A DNA stretch of 64,000 nt from a virus (IMGVR_UViG_3300030118_002002:1-64000), one strand, 5' to 3'. Numbered from the stretch's first letter, positions 1 to 8,964 are shown. Translations and numbers: made by a program. The notes: generated by a model from the letters alone, not told the origin.

Positions 1-268
1 TGGTGCTTGCATTTTCTGTGGAAATTGTGTAGAATACTGTCCAACGAATTGTTTATCAATGACGGAGGAATATGAATTATCAGTATTCGACAGACATCAA
101 CTCAACTATGATAATGTCGCTCTTGGACGATTGCCCACTAATGTTACAAGTGATCCCAATGTTAGGTCACTTCGTGAACTTACATATCTCCCCAAAGGTG
201 AGATGGATCCCCACACAGTAGATCCCTCAGATCCTAGAATGGGTATTGACTGGTTGATAGAAAAATGA
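1..268 (+). CDS. ndhI: NAD(P)H dehydrogenase subunit I (NdhI), C-terminal part, cut by the window start
   Basis: The reading frame is open from base 2 and has no start in the window. NdhI is the ferredoxin-like two-[4Fe-4S] subunit of the cyanobacterial NDH-1 complex in the thylakoid membrane, which takes electrons from ferredoxin for cyclic flow. Visible here is one cluster motif, [12 protein letters not shown] (CxxCxxCxxxCP), followed by [13 protein letters not shown] and [11 protein letters not shown], a sequence pattern I know from cyanobacterial NdhI. The first cluster motif lies upstream of the window. The stop overlaps the next start (ATGA), which suggests one transcript with the amidinotransferase. 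The phage neighbourhood (gp62, regA) makes this an auxiliary metabolic gene. Whether the full gene is intact cannot be seen. Confidence 0.85.
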   Translation, partial: GACIFCGNCVEYCPTNCLSMTEEYELSVFDRHQLNYDNVALGRLPTNVTSDPNVRSLRELTYLPKGEMDPHTVDPSDPRMGIDWLIEK

Positions 269-1599
269 TATCAGTTCATCAACATTGGGATCCACTGAAA
301 GTATGTGCGGTAGGTAGATGTTATCCACCGAACTTTTTTTCTAGGATAAAAAATAGTAAAGTTCGTAATGCAATGGAGAAGATTGCAATCGAGACTGAAG
401 AAGATTATCAGAAACTAATAAGCAAATTAGAAGAGTTTGATGTCACTGTTTTGAGAACAGATATAAGTGATGATCCAGAGGTATATGTAAAGGACAAAAT
501 AGAACAACCTAAAGGTCAAGGACATGTGACAAAGTATCCTCCCATGTTTCCAAGAGATTATACTGCTATGATAGGTGGCACATTCTACATGCCATCAAGA
601 AACTATGGGCAGAACATTGATGTGGCAAAAATATACGAAAGATTATGCAACTCACAGATGTCAGATTTGACTTATCGTGAGAAACTTATGGCAAAAATGT
701 TAGAGGATATACTGGAACCTGAGAAAAATTTGTCAACATCCATGTCATTGTTTAAGTTTCGCACTCAAAAGAAATATCACATAAGAGAAAAAATTTTAAC
801 AGGTATAGATTTTGACAAAATAAGAGATGAGATAATAAAAGCAGAGACCATGCAGATAGGTTCACCTAACAAGTGCCCTAATCATGGTGAATTTTATCCT
901 TATGCTACGATAGAGAAGTGGATGAAGGATAATAATGTACCAATCATGTATGATCAGTACATAAACTCTGCTACTATGTTCAGAATTGGTAAAGATTTGT
1001 ATTTTAGTTTCTGTCATGTCATCAATAAACTCAATCAAAAAAGTTTCGATGACAAATTAAAACGTCTATTCCCAGACTATCGTATAAATTACCTTGCTAA
1101 CACAGGACATAGTGATGGTAGTACCTGTGTAGTCAAACCAGGTCTTGTAGTTTCACTAAAAGGCACAGAAGATTGTAATAAATTGTTCCCTGACTGGGAC
1201 ATATGTAGTATAACAGGGGAATCTTGGGATAAAGTCGATGGTTTTCTTAAGATGAAGGAGAAGAATAGAGGAAAATACTTCGTTGCAGGGGAGGAAGACA
1301 ACGATGACCTGATAGAATACATGGATAGTTGGTTATCACACTGGCAAGTATACGTTGAGGAGTCAGTTTTTGATGTAAACATGCTAGTTATTGATGAAAA
1401 GAACATCATATGCAATGGTTATAACGAGAAAGTGTTCAAATATTTTGAAAAACATGGTGTTACTCCACACATTGTAAATATGAGACATAGATACTTCTGG
1501 GATGGAGGTCTACATTGCGTAACCTCAGACTTATCTCGTGAAGGAGAGCGAAAAGACTACTTCCCTGACAGAAATTACGTTTCAGATCTTATAGCATGA
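265..1599 (+). CDS. Amidinotransferase-fold (guanidino-group modifying) enzyme
   Basis: This 444-residue protein resembles glycine/inosamine amidinotransferases, which move an amidino group from arginine to an amine acceptor. The N-terminus ([14 protein letters not shown]) fits the family's first strand. The [14 protein letters not shown] segment holds the expected catalytic His (H282, with D284), and [10 protein letters not shown] holds the expected nucleophilic Cys (C418). By my recollection of human AGAT, whose triad is Asp-His-Cys, the Asp aligns with N234 in YINSATMF, so the acid may be missing or moved. The acceptor substrate cannot be inferred. It sits between ndhI and a small conserved gene with 4-base overlaps on both sides. 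Confidence 0.7.
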   Translation: MISVHQHWDPLKVCAVGRCYPPNFFSRIKNSKVRNAMEKIAIETEEDYQKLISKLEEFDVTVLRTDISDDPEVYVKDKIEQPKGQGHVTKYPPMFPRDYTAMIGGTFYMPSRNYGQNIDVAKIYERLCNSQMSDLTYREKLMAKMLEDILEPEKNLSTSMSLFKFRTQKKYHIREKILTGIDFDKIRDEIIKAETMQIGSPNKCPNHGEFYPYATIEKWMKDNNVPIMYDQYINSATMFRIGKDLYFSFCHVINKLNQKSFDDKLKRLFPDYRINYLANTGHSDGSTCVVKPGLVVSLKGTEDCNKLFPDWDICSITGESWDKVDGFLKMKEKNRGKYFVAGEEDNDDLIEYMDSWLSHWQVYVEESVFDVNMLVIDEKNIICNGYNEKVFKYFEKHGVTPHIVNMRHRYFWDGGLHCVTSDLSREGERKDYFPDRNYVSDLIA

Positions 1600-2039
1600 A
1601 GGATTTACTCCAAGATTGGTTTGATTTTTTACAAAAACCGAACAAATCATTTGATAATATGCCACCTTGTCCCTTTGCTAAGTCGGCATTCCAAAGAAAG
1701 AAGATAGAGATAGTAGAATACAAGAATATGCTCACAGTTATAGAGTATATGATGAAACCATGGGAGAAGGAGGTGGTTATATTTGTTATGCAGGACTACG
1801 GTGCAGCATATTTGCAGTGGTTAGCAATCAAATTAGGTATCATGTACCCCGATTTTATATTCTTAGAGGATCATCCCGACCTAGAAGAGAATATTAACGG
1901 TCAAATTATGAATAGTGGTAAAGTATTGCTGCTAGTACAGGAAAGAAAGGAGTTAGAGGACGCAAGAAGGGACTTGATGAAGACAAAATATTACGATAAG
2001 TGGACGTTGGAACTCAAACAAAGGATATTCAACAGGTAA
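1596..2039 (+). CDS. Conserved hypothetical protein next to the amidinotransferase
   Basis: I do not recognise this 147-residue protein with certainty. An MPPCPFAKSAF segment near residue 23 recalls the CPFA signature of DUF1415-type proteins, but the rest is not enough to assign it. It is soluble and charged, with no signal or membrane segment. Its start overlaps the stop of the amidinotransferase (ATGA), so the two are probably translated together and may share a pathway. Confidence 0.6.
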   Translation: MKDLLQDWFDFLQKPNKSFDNMPPCPFAKSAFQRKKIEIVEYKNMLTVIEYMMKPWEKEVVIFVMQDYGAAYLQWLAIKLGIMYPDFIFLEDHPDLEENINGQIMNSGKVLLLVQERKELEDARRDLMKTKYYDKWTLELKQRIFNR

Positions 2040-2044
2040 ATATA

Positions 2045-2053
2045 TGTTATACT
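2045..2053 (+). promoter_or_regulatory. Extended -10 promoter candidate
   Basis: TGTTATACT matches the extended -10 form TGnTATAmT. It lies in the gap after 2039 and would start transcription close to base 2060, only a couple of bases before the ATG at 2062. No clear -35 was found. It would drive the small gene, gp62 and regA. Confidence 0.45.
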
Positions 2054-2061
2054 AAGTTTTT

Positions 2062-2223
2062 ATGGAGGAACTGGTGTCTGAAGGAGTATCTGATCTTTGG
2101 GATGATATGGGCACACTAAACTCATTGTATAGTGAAATGTGTTGGAAAAATGATGAACCTATTGAGTTTATCCCTGACTACGAGAACGATTGTATTATTA
2201 TTAGGCGAAAAAAATGGAACTAA
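2062..2223 (+). CDS. Small acidic protein, 53 residues, upstream of gp62
   Basis: The frame runs from ATG 2062 to TAA 2223 and encodes MEELVSEGVSDLWDDM and onward, ending in RRKKWN. It is acidic at the N-terminus and basic at the C-terminus, and matches no family I know. It fills the gap between 2039 and gp62 and overlaps the gp62 start by 10 bases, a typical arrangement in this genome. The start lies almost at the predicted transcription start, so translation may be leaderless. Confidence 0.55.
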   Translation: MEELVSEGVSDLWDDMGTLNSLYSEMCWKNDEPIEFIPDYENDCIIIRRKKWN

Positions 2224-2594
2224 AAGACTGGTTGAAGTCTATCAACGAGACTAAAACCAATCTTATTGATAATGACTCTACACTTGAACCAAAATACTTA
2301 CCATATATCGTGAACAGATGTATGTCTGGTCAGATAGACACTTTGATGTTTGCAAATGAGATGAACATCAGTAATCATCTAGATAACAAGTTACAATACG
2401 ATTTTTTACTATATACTTTGAGGAAAAAGAAGAGATTTTCTCCTTGGATGAGAAAAGATGAACTGTCTAACCTTAGTATTGTGAAGGAATACTACGGGTA
2501 CAGTGATGAAAAAGCAAGACAAGTTCTACCTCTACTTACCGAAGACCAACTCAACATTATTACACGACGGTTGAATACCGGAGGATTGAAATGA
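2214..2594 (+). CDS. 62: Clamp loader small subunit gp62
   Basis: This 126-residue protein matches the T4-like gp62 family, the small subunit of the gp44/gp62 clamp loader that places the gp45 sliding clamp on primer-template DNA. Recognised blocks are LKDWLKSINETK at the N-terminus, PYIVNRCMSGQIDTLMFANEMN (about residues 30-50) and the basic KKKRFSPWMRK segment. regA follows with a 4-base overlap, the same 62-regA order as in T4. gp44 and gp45, which precede gp62 in T4, are not in the window; ndhI and the amidinotransferase occupy that side instead. Confidence 0.9.
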   Translation: MELKDWLKSINETKTNLIDNDSTLEPKYLPYIVNRCMSGQIDTLMFANEMNISNHLDNKLQYDFLLYTLRKKKRFSPWMRKDELSNLSIVKEYYGYSDEKARQVLPLLTEDQLNIITRRLNTGGLK

Positions 2595-3025
2595 CTTTTG
2601 AAAACAATTTTGCTTGGTCTCCTGACAAAATGGTTGAGATAATACTCAAAGAACCTGATGATTTTCTAAAGGTTCGTGAGACTCTCACCAGAATTGGAGT
2701 GGCATCAAGAAAAGAGAAGAAATTATACCAGTCATGCCACATATTACATAAGCAAGGTAGGTATTACATAGTGCACTTCAAGGAATTGTTTGCTTTAGAT
2801 GGTAAACATGCTAACTTGACAGAGAATGATGTACAAAGACGTAATAGAATTATCAGATTACTTGTAGATTGGGGTTTAGTAGGCATATCTGACTCTGGAT
2901 TAGAGTCAATATCTAATATGTCATCATTGAATCAAATCAAAGTTATCTCATTTAAGAATAAAAAAGATTGGGTGCTAGAAACAAAATATAATATTGGTAA
3001 GAAGAAAACCACAACGGGTGAGTAA
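2591..3025 (+). CDS. regA: RegA translational repressor
   Basis: RegA binds the start regions of phage early mRNAs and represses their translation. The family core LYQSCHILHKQGRYYIVHFKE (about residues 46-65), FALDGKHA and RRNRIIRLLVDWGLV is present. The protein has 144 residues against about 122 in T4, with a C-terminal extension ending in a Lys/Thr-rich tail. The position directly after gp62 is as in T4, although the polymerase gene is displaced about 2.4 kb downstream. Confidence 0.92.
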   Translation: MTFENNFAWSPDKMVEIILKEPDDFLKVRETLTRIGVASRKEKKLYQSCHILHKQGRYYIVHFKELFALDGKHANLTENDVQRRNRIIRLLVDWGLVGISDSGLESISNMSSLNQIKVISFKNKKDWVLETKYNIGKKKTTTGE

Positions 3026-3812
3026 ACCAAAACTTATAATTTGTGCAGGGACAGGGTGGTCTGCCACTAGATCCCTTATGTTTTCATTGGAGGGATATAA
3101 TCATGGGTTGTGTAAAGAGGATCATATATTGTATGGATTATCTCTAAAGTCTAATAAAAGAAAATATGATAATTTTATCAATGATTTGATGACTATTGAT
3201 AGAGAAAAAACATATAGATTCACTCATCAAGGTCAGACAGTAGAGAAATATATTGATCTATATCTTAGAAATTCTGTTGATCATAAAGGGGTTACTGATT
3301 TTACAAATGCTAATCAAATACTAAATCCATTTTTCCTCAAGAGAATAAGATCAAGATTACATGATGCATTTGATGTCAAGGTAGTGATGATCTTTAGAGA
3401 TCCTGTTAGGAGATTGTTTTCAGAGGTCTCTGCATTCTATAATAATAAGTGGGTAGAAACTGATAGTACATCATGTAGAGATTACTTTATGAAAGTATTG
3501 CGTGAGGGGAGTGCTACATGTTCAGAGAAATATACTTTATATTATAACAACTGGAAAAATTCAGGGTATAATATACATCCTATAAAGATGGAAAGAATTT
3601 ACTCAGGTGATAAAAGAGATCTTGAAAAATTTTTAGGACATTCTATAGACTTATATCCTACAGCATACTACCCAGAAAGAGGAGTTGATGCTCCTTTATT
3701 AGAGGGTATGAAATGTCAGAAGTCAGATACTGAAATTTTATCTAAAGAAGACTATCAATATGCTAGAGGCATTCTCAACCACGAATACCAAGGTTTTTAT
3801 AATCATATCTGA
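3018..3812 (+). CDS. Sulfotransferase-family protein
   Basis: This is a PAPS-dependent sulfotransferase-like protein. Near the N-terminus IICAGTGWSATRSL forms the 5'-phosphosulfate loop, and VVMIFRDPVRRLFSEVSAFYN forms the 3'-phosphate binding strand and helix. I chose GTG 3018, which overlaps regA by 8 bases and puts the loop at the usual distance from the N-terminus; TTG 2994 is the alternative. The acceptor is unknown; a sugar or glycan is plausible given the glycan genes later in the window. It ends the operon before the terminator at 3899. Confidence 0.75.
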   Translation: MSKPKLIICAGTGWSATRSLMFSLEGYNHGLCKEDHILYGLSLKSNKRKYDNFINDLMTIDREKTYRFTHQGQTVEKYIDLYLRNSVDHKGVTDFTNANQILNPFFLKRIRSRLHDAFDVKVVMIFRDPVRRLFSEVSAFYNNKWVETDSTSCRDYFMKVLREGSATCSEKYTLYYNNWKNSGYNIHPIKMERIYSGDKRDLEKFLGHSIDLYPTAYYPERGVDAPLLEGMKCQKSDTEILSKEDYQYARGILNHEYQGFYNHI

Positions 3813-3898
3813 ACATAACATAGGTAAAACTAAAACAACTACTAAATAAAAACGTCACCATTCGTGCGTGACACGCTACATACGGATATACGCTACCG

Positions 3899-3927
3899 AA
3901 AAAGGGGGTTTCCACGACCCCCTTTTT
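3899..3927 (+). terminator. Intrinsic terminator after the sulfotransferase gene
   Basis: A ten-base-pair stem (AAAAAGGGGG against CCCCCTTTTT) encloses a nine-base loop and ends in a T run. It may act in both directions. The rest of the gap to 3996 holds a possible -10 (TATAAT, 3940-3945) and a strong ribosome site (AGGAGGT, 3986-3992) for hsp20. Confidence 0.85.
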
Positions 3928-3996
3928 CATGTCTGGTCATATAATTAGTATTGTCGCCTACGGGGACATTACAATTAGACGCTTTAGGAGGTCACC

Positions 3997-4431
3997 ATGT
4001 TCGGAAACGGATCTATAACTTTGTCTGTGCCTGACACACAGAAGTATCTTGAGAAGATACAAAGAAACATGATTGGATTTGATGATTGGTTCAATGAGTT
4101 CGATCAACACTTCGCAAACACAAACTACCCACCTTATAATAGTATAAAGGTATCAGAAAACCAATATAGGTTGGAAGTAGCACTAGCAGGATTCAAGAAA
4201 GACAACATCAAAGTCTTCACACAGGAAGGCAAACTTACAATAGAAGGTAAGAAAGAGGATGGTGTTGCACATGACTATGTTCATAAAGGATTAGCACAAA
4301 GAGCATTTACTCGTACTTGGGCATTACCTGAGGAACTTGTTATTGAGAGTGTAAAATTTGAAGATGGTCTATTGTTAGTAGACATCAAGAAGGTTTTACC
4401 AGAATCACAACAACGTAAAGACTGGCTCTAA
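3997..4431 (+). CDS. hsp20: Small heat shock protein, Hsp20 family
   Basis: This 144-residue alpha-crystallin-type chaperone holds unfolding proteins. The crystallin core spans about residues 48-135: YRLEVALAGFKKDNIKV, GKLTIEGKK, AFTRTWALPE and GLLLVDIKK. The N-terminal NMIGFDDWFNEFDQ is the usual oligomer-forming arm. Hsp20 genes are a hallmark of T4-like cyanophages. The AGGAGGT ribosome site five bases before the ATG is the strongest in the window, suggesting high expression. Confidence 0.92.
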   Translation: MFGNGSITLSVPDTQKYLEKIQRNMIGFDDWFNEFDQHFANTNYPPYNSIKVSENQYRLEVALAGFKKDNIKVFTQEGKLTIEGKKEDGVAHDYVHKGLAQRAFTRTWALPEELVIESVKFEDGLLLVDIKKVLPESQQRKDWL

Positions 4432-4457
4432 ATAATACTACAACACGGTAGTATTGA

Positions 4458-5198
4458 GTGTACAAGAAAGTCTTACATCATATAAAAGCGTCAGATCTAC
4501 GGGAAACCGCAGGTCTGACTTTGCGTTTTAGGGACGAATTGAATGATAAGTTCTGGGTAAATGGTGCTTTGAGACCTCAAGTTCGTAAATCTATTATGAA
4601 CTTTGCCAAAGCATTTGCTGACTACGTAGATCTGAATGACAGAGCAGTAGTTGATGTGCTTATGTTAGGTGGTAATGCAGGATATAATTATACAAAATAT
4701 TCTGATATAGATGTTCATCTAGTGGTAGATACAAACTATATTCCTCAGTGTGACCCATTATTTCTTGATGATTACTACATGGATAAGAAGACATTGTGGG
4801 AATTGACTCATGATGTAAAGATATATGGTGTCCCAGTAGAACCATACATCGAAAGACCAGGTGTTACACGTAAGAAATGTCAGGGTGTGTATAGTGTATT
4901 GAAGGGATACTGGGTACAGGAACCAACAAAGTTTGAAGATGACTTTGATGAGAATGAGTTGATGAAGAAGGTGAATAACATCAAGAATAAGTTGGATACA
5001 CTAATAAAATCTGAGAAACCAGAGGCATTGAAAACAATTGTGAATAAAATAAGGATGGCAAGAGCATCATCACTAGATCAATATGGTGAATATGGTTTTG
5101 AAAATCTTGTGTTCAAAGAATTACGTAACAGTGGGTACATAGACAAAGTACGTAGTTCTATGCTATCCTTGAAGAACAAAAGTTTATCCTTATTATGA
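4458..5198 (+). CDS. Nucleotidyltransferase-fold protein
   Basis: This 246-residue protein starts at GTG. The segment LGGNAGYNYTKYSDIDVHLVVD (about residues 71-92) matches the nucleotidyltransferase signature, a Gly-rich turn followed by SDIDvh with metal-binding Asp residues D84 and D86. An upstream acidic or amphipathic region (ETAGLTLRFRDELNDKFW) precedes it. Similar proteins occur in T4-like cyanophages between hsp20 and the polymerase. The nucleotide and acceptor are unknown. It overlaps the next gene by 4 bases. Confidence 0.65.
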   Translation: MYKKVLHHIKASDLRETAGLTLRFRDELNDKFWVNGALRPQVRKSIMNFAKAFADYVDLNDRAVVDVLMLGGNAGYNYTKYSDIDVHLVVDTNYIPQCDPLFLDDYYMDKKTLWELTHDVKIYGVPVEPYIERPGVTRKKCQGVYSVLKGYWVQEPTKFEDDFDENELMKKVNNIKNKLDTLIKSEKPEALKTIVNKIRMARASSLDQYGEYGFENLVFKELRNSGYIDKVRSSMLSLKNKSLSLL

Positions 5199-5452
5199 TA
5201 AAGGTTATATTATTCAAGAACAATCTCGTTCTTATCTCTAGATTAGAAGAGGTAGGGTCTGAGATGGGTGAACCAGACTGTAAACTTATAGATCCTTTTG
5301 AACTCAAGGGTGAGTTCTTAGAATCATGGCCATCATTCAGTATGCAAAGAGAAATGATGGTTCACTCAGATAGTTTCCTCACTATTTTAGAACCAGATAA
5401 AGCACAATTAGACAAGTATCAAGCACTGATAGCACCAAGCAAGAAGGGTTGA
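5195..5452 (+). CDS. Small Sm/Hfq-like conserved phage protein
   Basis: This 85-residue protein has a pattern of short strands (VILFKNNLVLISRLEEVG, GEPDCKLIDPFEL, SDSFLTILEP) that I associate with small Sm-like proteins found beside gp43 in cyanophages. The LEEVG, GEPDCKL and LEP-kYq blocks suggest a conserved family. RNA binding is an inference only. It overlaps both neighbours, and its TGA forms TGATG with the polymerase start. Confidence 0.5.
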   Translation: MIKVILFKNNLVLISRLEEVGSEMGEPDCKLIDPFELKGEFLESWPSFSMQREMMVHSDSFLTILEPDKAQLDKYQALIAPSKKG

Positions 5453-7947
5453 TGAGATACTATACCAATGTTCAGATGGTCGGTAACGACTTTCTGGTAC
5501 GTGGATATGAAAATGGTAAATCGTTCACTACCAGAGAGAAATATAACCCTACACTTTTTGTACCAAGCAAGAAGAGAACAAAATATAAAACATTAGATGG
5601 CAAATATTTACAGAGTGTCAAACCTGGTTCTGTAAGAGACTGTAGAGAATTTTATAGGACACATGGTGAGGTAAAAGGATTTGAAATATTTGGAAACAAT
5701 AGATACATCTACCAATATATCTCTGACAAATACCCAGAGAAGGAAATAGTATTTGATATCAACAAGATCAAACTTGTAACGATTGATATTGAGGTCAAAT
5801 CAGAGAAGGGATTCCCTACAGTACAGGCATGTGATGAGGAGATGCTTTGCATCACACTACAGGACTATGCTACTAAAAGGATATTGACATTCGGTGTAGG
5901 TCCTTACCATCATAATGACAAGATGGTCAAGTATGTGCAGTGTAATGATGAATATGATATGCTCCAGCATTTTATAACATACTGGTCAGCAAATCCACCA
6001 GAAGTTGTGACAGGATGGAACTGTCAGTTATATGATATAGCATATCTTGCTAAAAGAATTACCAGAGTTCTAGGTGAGAAGTCATGTAAAAAATTATCAC
6101 CATGGGGTCTAGTAACTCATGAAGAAATTTATCTACAGGGTAGAGCACACACCGTATATGATATTGGTGGTGTCACAGTTTTAGATTACCTTGACTTATA
6201 TCGTAAGTTTACATACAAAGCACAGGAGTCATACAAACTAGATTACATTGGTGAAGTAGAACTAGGTAAGAAGAAGTTAGATCACTCTGAGTATGACACA
6301 TTCAAAGATTTTTATACTAAAGCATGGAATAAATTTGTAGATTACAACATCCAAGACGTTAGACTTGTTGATGCTCTGGAAGAGAAGATGAAGTTGATTG
6401 AACTTGCTGTAACTATGGCGTTCGATGCTAAAGTAAACTTTACTGATGTCTTCTATCAGGTTCGGATGTGGGATATGATAATATATAATGACCTAAAACG
6501 AAAAGGTATTGTTATACCACCAAAGAAAGATGAATCAAAAAGTGAAAAGTATGCTGGAGCGTATGTCAAAGAACCTAAACCCGGTATTTACGACTGGGTT
6601 GTTTCTTTTGACCTCAATAGTTTGTATCCTCATCTTATTATGCAGTACAATATATCTCCAGAAACTCTTCTAGATGAGAGATATCCTAATGTAAGTGTTG
6701 ATAAGTTACTGAATGAAGAGGTAGACCTATCTGGTTTAGATGGTGTGACTGTGTGTCCTAATGGTGCCATGTTTACTACAGAGAAACAAGGGTTCCTACC
6801 TAAGTTGATGGACAAGATATACAGTGAACGTGTTGTCTTCAAGAAGAAGATGATCAAAGCAAAGAAAGCATACGAGAAGAACCCTAGTAAAGAATTAGAA
6901 AGAGAAATATCTAGATGTAATAATATACAGATGGCAAAAAAGATACAACTAAACAGTGCTTATGGTGCTATCGGTAACAACTATTTCAGGTATTATAAAT
7001 TAGAGAACGCTGAAGCTATAACGCTAGGCGGTCAGTTCTCTATTCGCTGGATTGAGAATAGAATGAACAAGTACATGAACAAATTACTAAAAACTAAGGA
7101 GATTGATTATGTTATTGCTAGTGACACTGACTCTATCTATTTGCACATGGGTCCTCTGGTTGAAGTTATATACAAAGAACGAGAGAAGACTACTGAGGGT
7201 ATTGTTGGGTTCCTTGACAAGGTCTGTGAAGTGGAACTTGAACGGTATATTTCGAGTTCTTACGAAGCGTTGGCCACGTACGTCAATGCCTTTGAACAGA
7301 AAATGTTTATGAAGCGTGAGACAATAGCAGAGAGAGGTATATGGACAGCGAAGAAAAGATACATTCTAAATGCATGGGATATAGAAGGTGTGAGGTTTGC
7401 AGAACCTAAGTTGAAGATTATGGGAATAGAAGCAGTCAAATCTTCTACTCCTGCACCATGTAGAGAGATGATAAAGGATGCTTTGAAACTTATAATGAGT
7501 GGTACAGAAGATAATGTAATAGATTATATTGATGACATGAGAACTAAATTCAAAAATATGAATCCTGCTTTAGTTGCCTTCCCTAGGTCTTGTAACAATG
7601 TGGACAAATATCATAGTAATTTTTCAATCTATACAAAGGGAACTCCCATACATGTTAGAGGATCTTTACTGCATAATCACTACGTCAAAAAGTATAAATT
7701 AGAAAACAAATACTCATACATACAAAATGGGGATAAGATTAAATTTTGTTATCTTACAAAACCTAACCCGATTCAAGAGAACGTAATATCTTTCAATGGT
7801 GATTTTCCTACAGAACTAGGACTGAACAAATACATCGATTACACTTTGATGTTTGAGAAGAGTTTCGTTGAACCTCTCAAGGCAGTCTTAGATGCAATAG
7901 GATGGTCAGTAGAAAGGCAAGCAACACTTGAAAGTTTTTTCATGTGA
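5452..7947 (+). CDS. 43: Family B DNA polymerase gp43
   Basis: This is the T4-type replicative DNA polymerase with a 3'-5' proofreading domain. Exonuclease motifs are present: DIE at D112/E114, GWNCQLYDIAYL, and YNIQDVRLVD. Polymerase motifs are also intact: SFDLNSLYP (motif A, D387), KKIQLNSAYG (motif B) and ASDTDS (motif C, D558 and D560). I chose ATG 5452, which overlaps the previous stop as TGATG; an in-frame TTG at 5449 would add one residue. The 831-residue length is a little shorter than T4 gp43. Confidence 0.96.
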   Translation: MRYYTNVQMVGNDFLVRGYENGKSFTTREKYNPTLFVPSKKRTKYKTLDGKYLQSVKPGSVRDCREFYRTHGEVKGFEIFGNNRYIYQYISDKYPEKEIVFDINKIKLVTIDIEVKSEKGFPTVQACDEEMLCITLQDYATKRILTFGVGPYHHNDKMVKYVQCNDEYDMLQHFITYWSANPPEVVTGWNCQLYDIAYLAKRITRVLGEKSCKKLSPWGLVTHEEIYLQGRAHTVYDIGGVTVLDYLDLYRKFTYKAQESYKLDYIGEVELGKKKLDHSEYDTFKDFYTKAWNKFVDYNIQDVRLVDALEEKMKLIELAVTMAFDAKVNFTDVFYQVRMWDMIIYNDLKRKGIVIPPKKDESKSEKYAGAYVKEPKPGIYDWVVSFDLNSLYPHLIMQYNISPETLLDERYPNVSVDKLLNEEVDLSGLDGVTVCPNGAMFTTEKQGFLPKLMDKIYSERVVFKKKMIKAKKAYEKNPSKELEREISRCNNIQMAKKIQLNSAYGAIGNNYFRYYKLENAEAITLGGQFSIRWIENRMNKYMNKLLKTKEIDYVIASDTDSIYLHMGPLVEVIYKEREKTTEGIVGFLDKVCEVELERYISSSYEALATYVNAFEQKMFMKRETIAERGIWTAKKRYILNAWDIEGVRFAEPKLKIMGIEAVKSSTPAPCREMIKDALKLIMSGTEDNVIDYIDDMRTKFKNMNPALVAFPRSCNNVDKYHSNFSIYTKGTPIHVRGSLLHNHYVKKYKLENKYSYIQNGDKIKFCYLTKPNPIQENVISFNGDFPTELGLNKYIDYTLMFEKSFVEPLKAVLDAIGWSVERQATLESFFM

Positions 7948-7956
7948 TGCTATAAT
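7928..7956 (+). promoter_or_regulatory. Sigma-70 type promoter after gp43
   Basis: TTGAAA (7928-7933) and TATAAT (7951-7956) are separated by 17 bases, and the -10 has the TG extension (TGCTATAAT). The -35 lies inside the last codons of gp43. It would drive the small genes and then uvsX and gp41 with host RNA polymerase. Confidence 0.7.
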
Positions 7957-7974
7957 ATAATTTTACATCATGTT

Positions 7975-8154
7975 ATGGACTTACCTATAGACGACAAAGA
8001 GTTTGACTACATCGTATACTCGCTATGGAAGTGCAGAAAAACTGAAAAACAATGTGGTGATTTGTACGAAAAATTAGCATTGGTGAAGGAATACAAAGAT
8101 CAAGGTTTACCTTACAAGAAAATACTCAGAGAAAAACACGGTATCGTAGCATGA
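7975..8154 (+). CDS. Small protein, 59 residues, after gp43
   Basis: The frame runs from ATG 7975 to TGA 8154 and encodes MDLPIDDKEFDYIVYSLWK, then a helical segment and YKKILREKHGIVA. No family was recognised; the length and helical charge pattern suggest a small soluble accessory protein. It begins about 12 bases after the predicted transcription start and overlaps the next gene by 4 bases. Confidence 0.6.
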   Translation: MDLPIDDKEFDYIVYSLWKCRKTEKQCGDLYEKLALVKEYKDQGLPYKKILREKHGIVA

Positions 8155-8357
8155 AAATGAAATTGTATGGAGCAACAGGCAAGGGCAGACTTCCTACGTT
8201 AGGATCTCTATTCGATATAAAAAATTACCCAAAGTTTAATGTAGCACTACACCAGAGTAGGTGGCCAGTGGTATGGTGGGATGAGAAGGTCGAAGCAAGA
8301 AGAAATAAAAAACGTATTCAACAACAAAAGATAGATAGATTATATCCTAAGGTATAA
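8151..8357 (+). CDS. Small hypothetical protein
   Basis: This is a 68-residue basic protein (MKMKLYGATGKGRLPTLG, SRWPVVWWDEKVEARRNKK). I do not recognise it. It is linked by 4-base and 1-base overlaps to its neighbours in the gp43-uvsX interval, so it is very likely translated. Confidence 0.6.
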   Translation: MKMKLYGATGKGRLPTLGSLFDIKNYPKFNVALHQSRWPVVWWDEKVEARRNKKRIQQQKIDRLYPKV

Positions 8358-8815
8358 TGTTTTTTGAAAAAGTGAGTTTGGTCACGGGTGGGTTTGATCC
8401 TATCCACAGTGGTCATATACAATATTTTGCTAGAGCAAAAGATCTATCAAACTACCTAGTGGTTGGTTTGAATGGTGATCCATGGTTGACTAGAAAGAAG
8501 GGTCAGTATTTTCAGAGTTGGACAGAGCGAGCAGATATAATAAGACATTTGGATATGGTTGACGCTGTGATATCATGGGATGATGCTGATGATTCTGCCT
8601 GTGGTGCAATAGATAAGTGTCTTGATATAGCACAGGAAGTTATCTTTTGCAATGGTGGAGACAGAGGCAAGGGGAACACCCCAGAACTTGACAAATTCCA
8701 AAACAATGATAGAGTTAAGTTTGAATGGGGTATCGGTGGTACAGATAAAATGAACAGCAGTTCATGGATTCTCCACGGATACTTTGAAAGACAACGTAAA
8801 CTTCTTGGCATATGA
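8357..8815 (+). CDS. Cytidylyltransferase-family nucleotidyltransferase
   Basis: This 152-residue HxGH-type protein would transfer a nucleotide from CTP or ATP to a phosphorylated alcohol or sugar, as in glycerol-3-phosphate cytidylyltransferase or the RfaE C-domain. The phosphate-binding GGFDPIHSGHI motif is at about residues 11-21, and the second motif appears as MNSSSWIL near the C-terminus (family ISSSxI). It is single-domain and of normal length for this class. It could supply an activated sugar precursor for the glycan block, but its substrate cannot be read from the sequence. Confidence 0.8.
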   Translation: MFFEKVSLVTGGFDPIHSGHIQYFARAKDLSNYLVVGLNGDPWLTRKKGQYFQSWTERADIIRHLDMVDAVISWDDADDSACGAIDKCLDIAQEVIFCNGGDRGKGNTPELDKFQNNDRVKFEWGIGGTDKMNSSSWILHGYFERQRKLLGI

Positions 8816-8964
8816 ATTGTTGGCACTGTCAAACAGAACTGATTTGGGGTTGTGACTTCGATGGATCAGACTATGGATGTGAGGAAGACTATTCTATAGT
8901 CTCTACATTCACATGTCCTAAATGTGAATCATATGTGGAAGTTTATTACCCAAATAAAAACTAA
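8812..8964 (+). CDS. Small zinc-ribbon protein, 50 residues
   Basis: The frame runs from ATG 8812 to TAA 8964. It carries two CxxC knuckles, CWHC at residues 3-6 and CPKC at residues 35-38, the layout of a zinc ribbon. It may bind nucleic acid or act as an adapter. It overlaps the cytidylyltransferase stop (ATGA) and the uvsX start (TAATG), which strongly supports translation. Confidence 0.7.
   Translation: MNCWHCQTELIWGCDFDGSDYGCEEDYSIVSTFTCPKCESYVEVYYPNKN

Noticed and set aside
3841-3848. Late promoter before hsp20 (ACTAAATA)
   Set aside because: It differs from the consensus at the third base and lies upstream of the terminator at 3899, so it would not reach hsp20.
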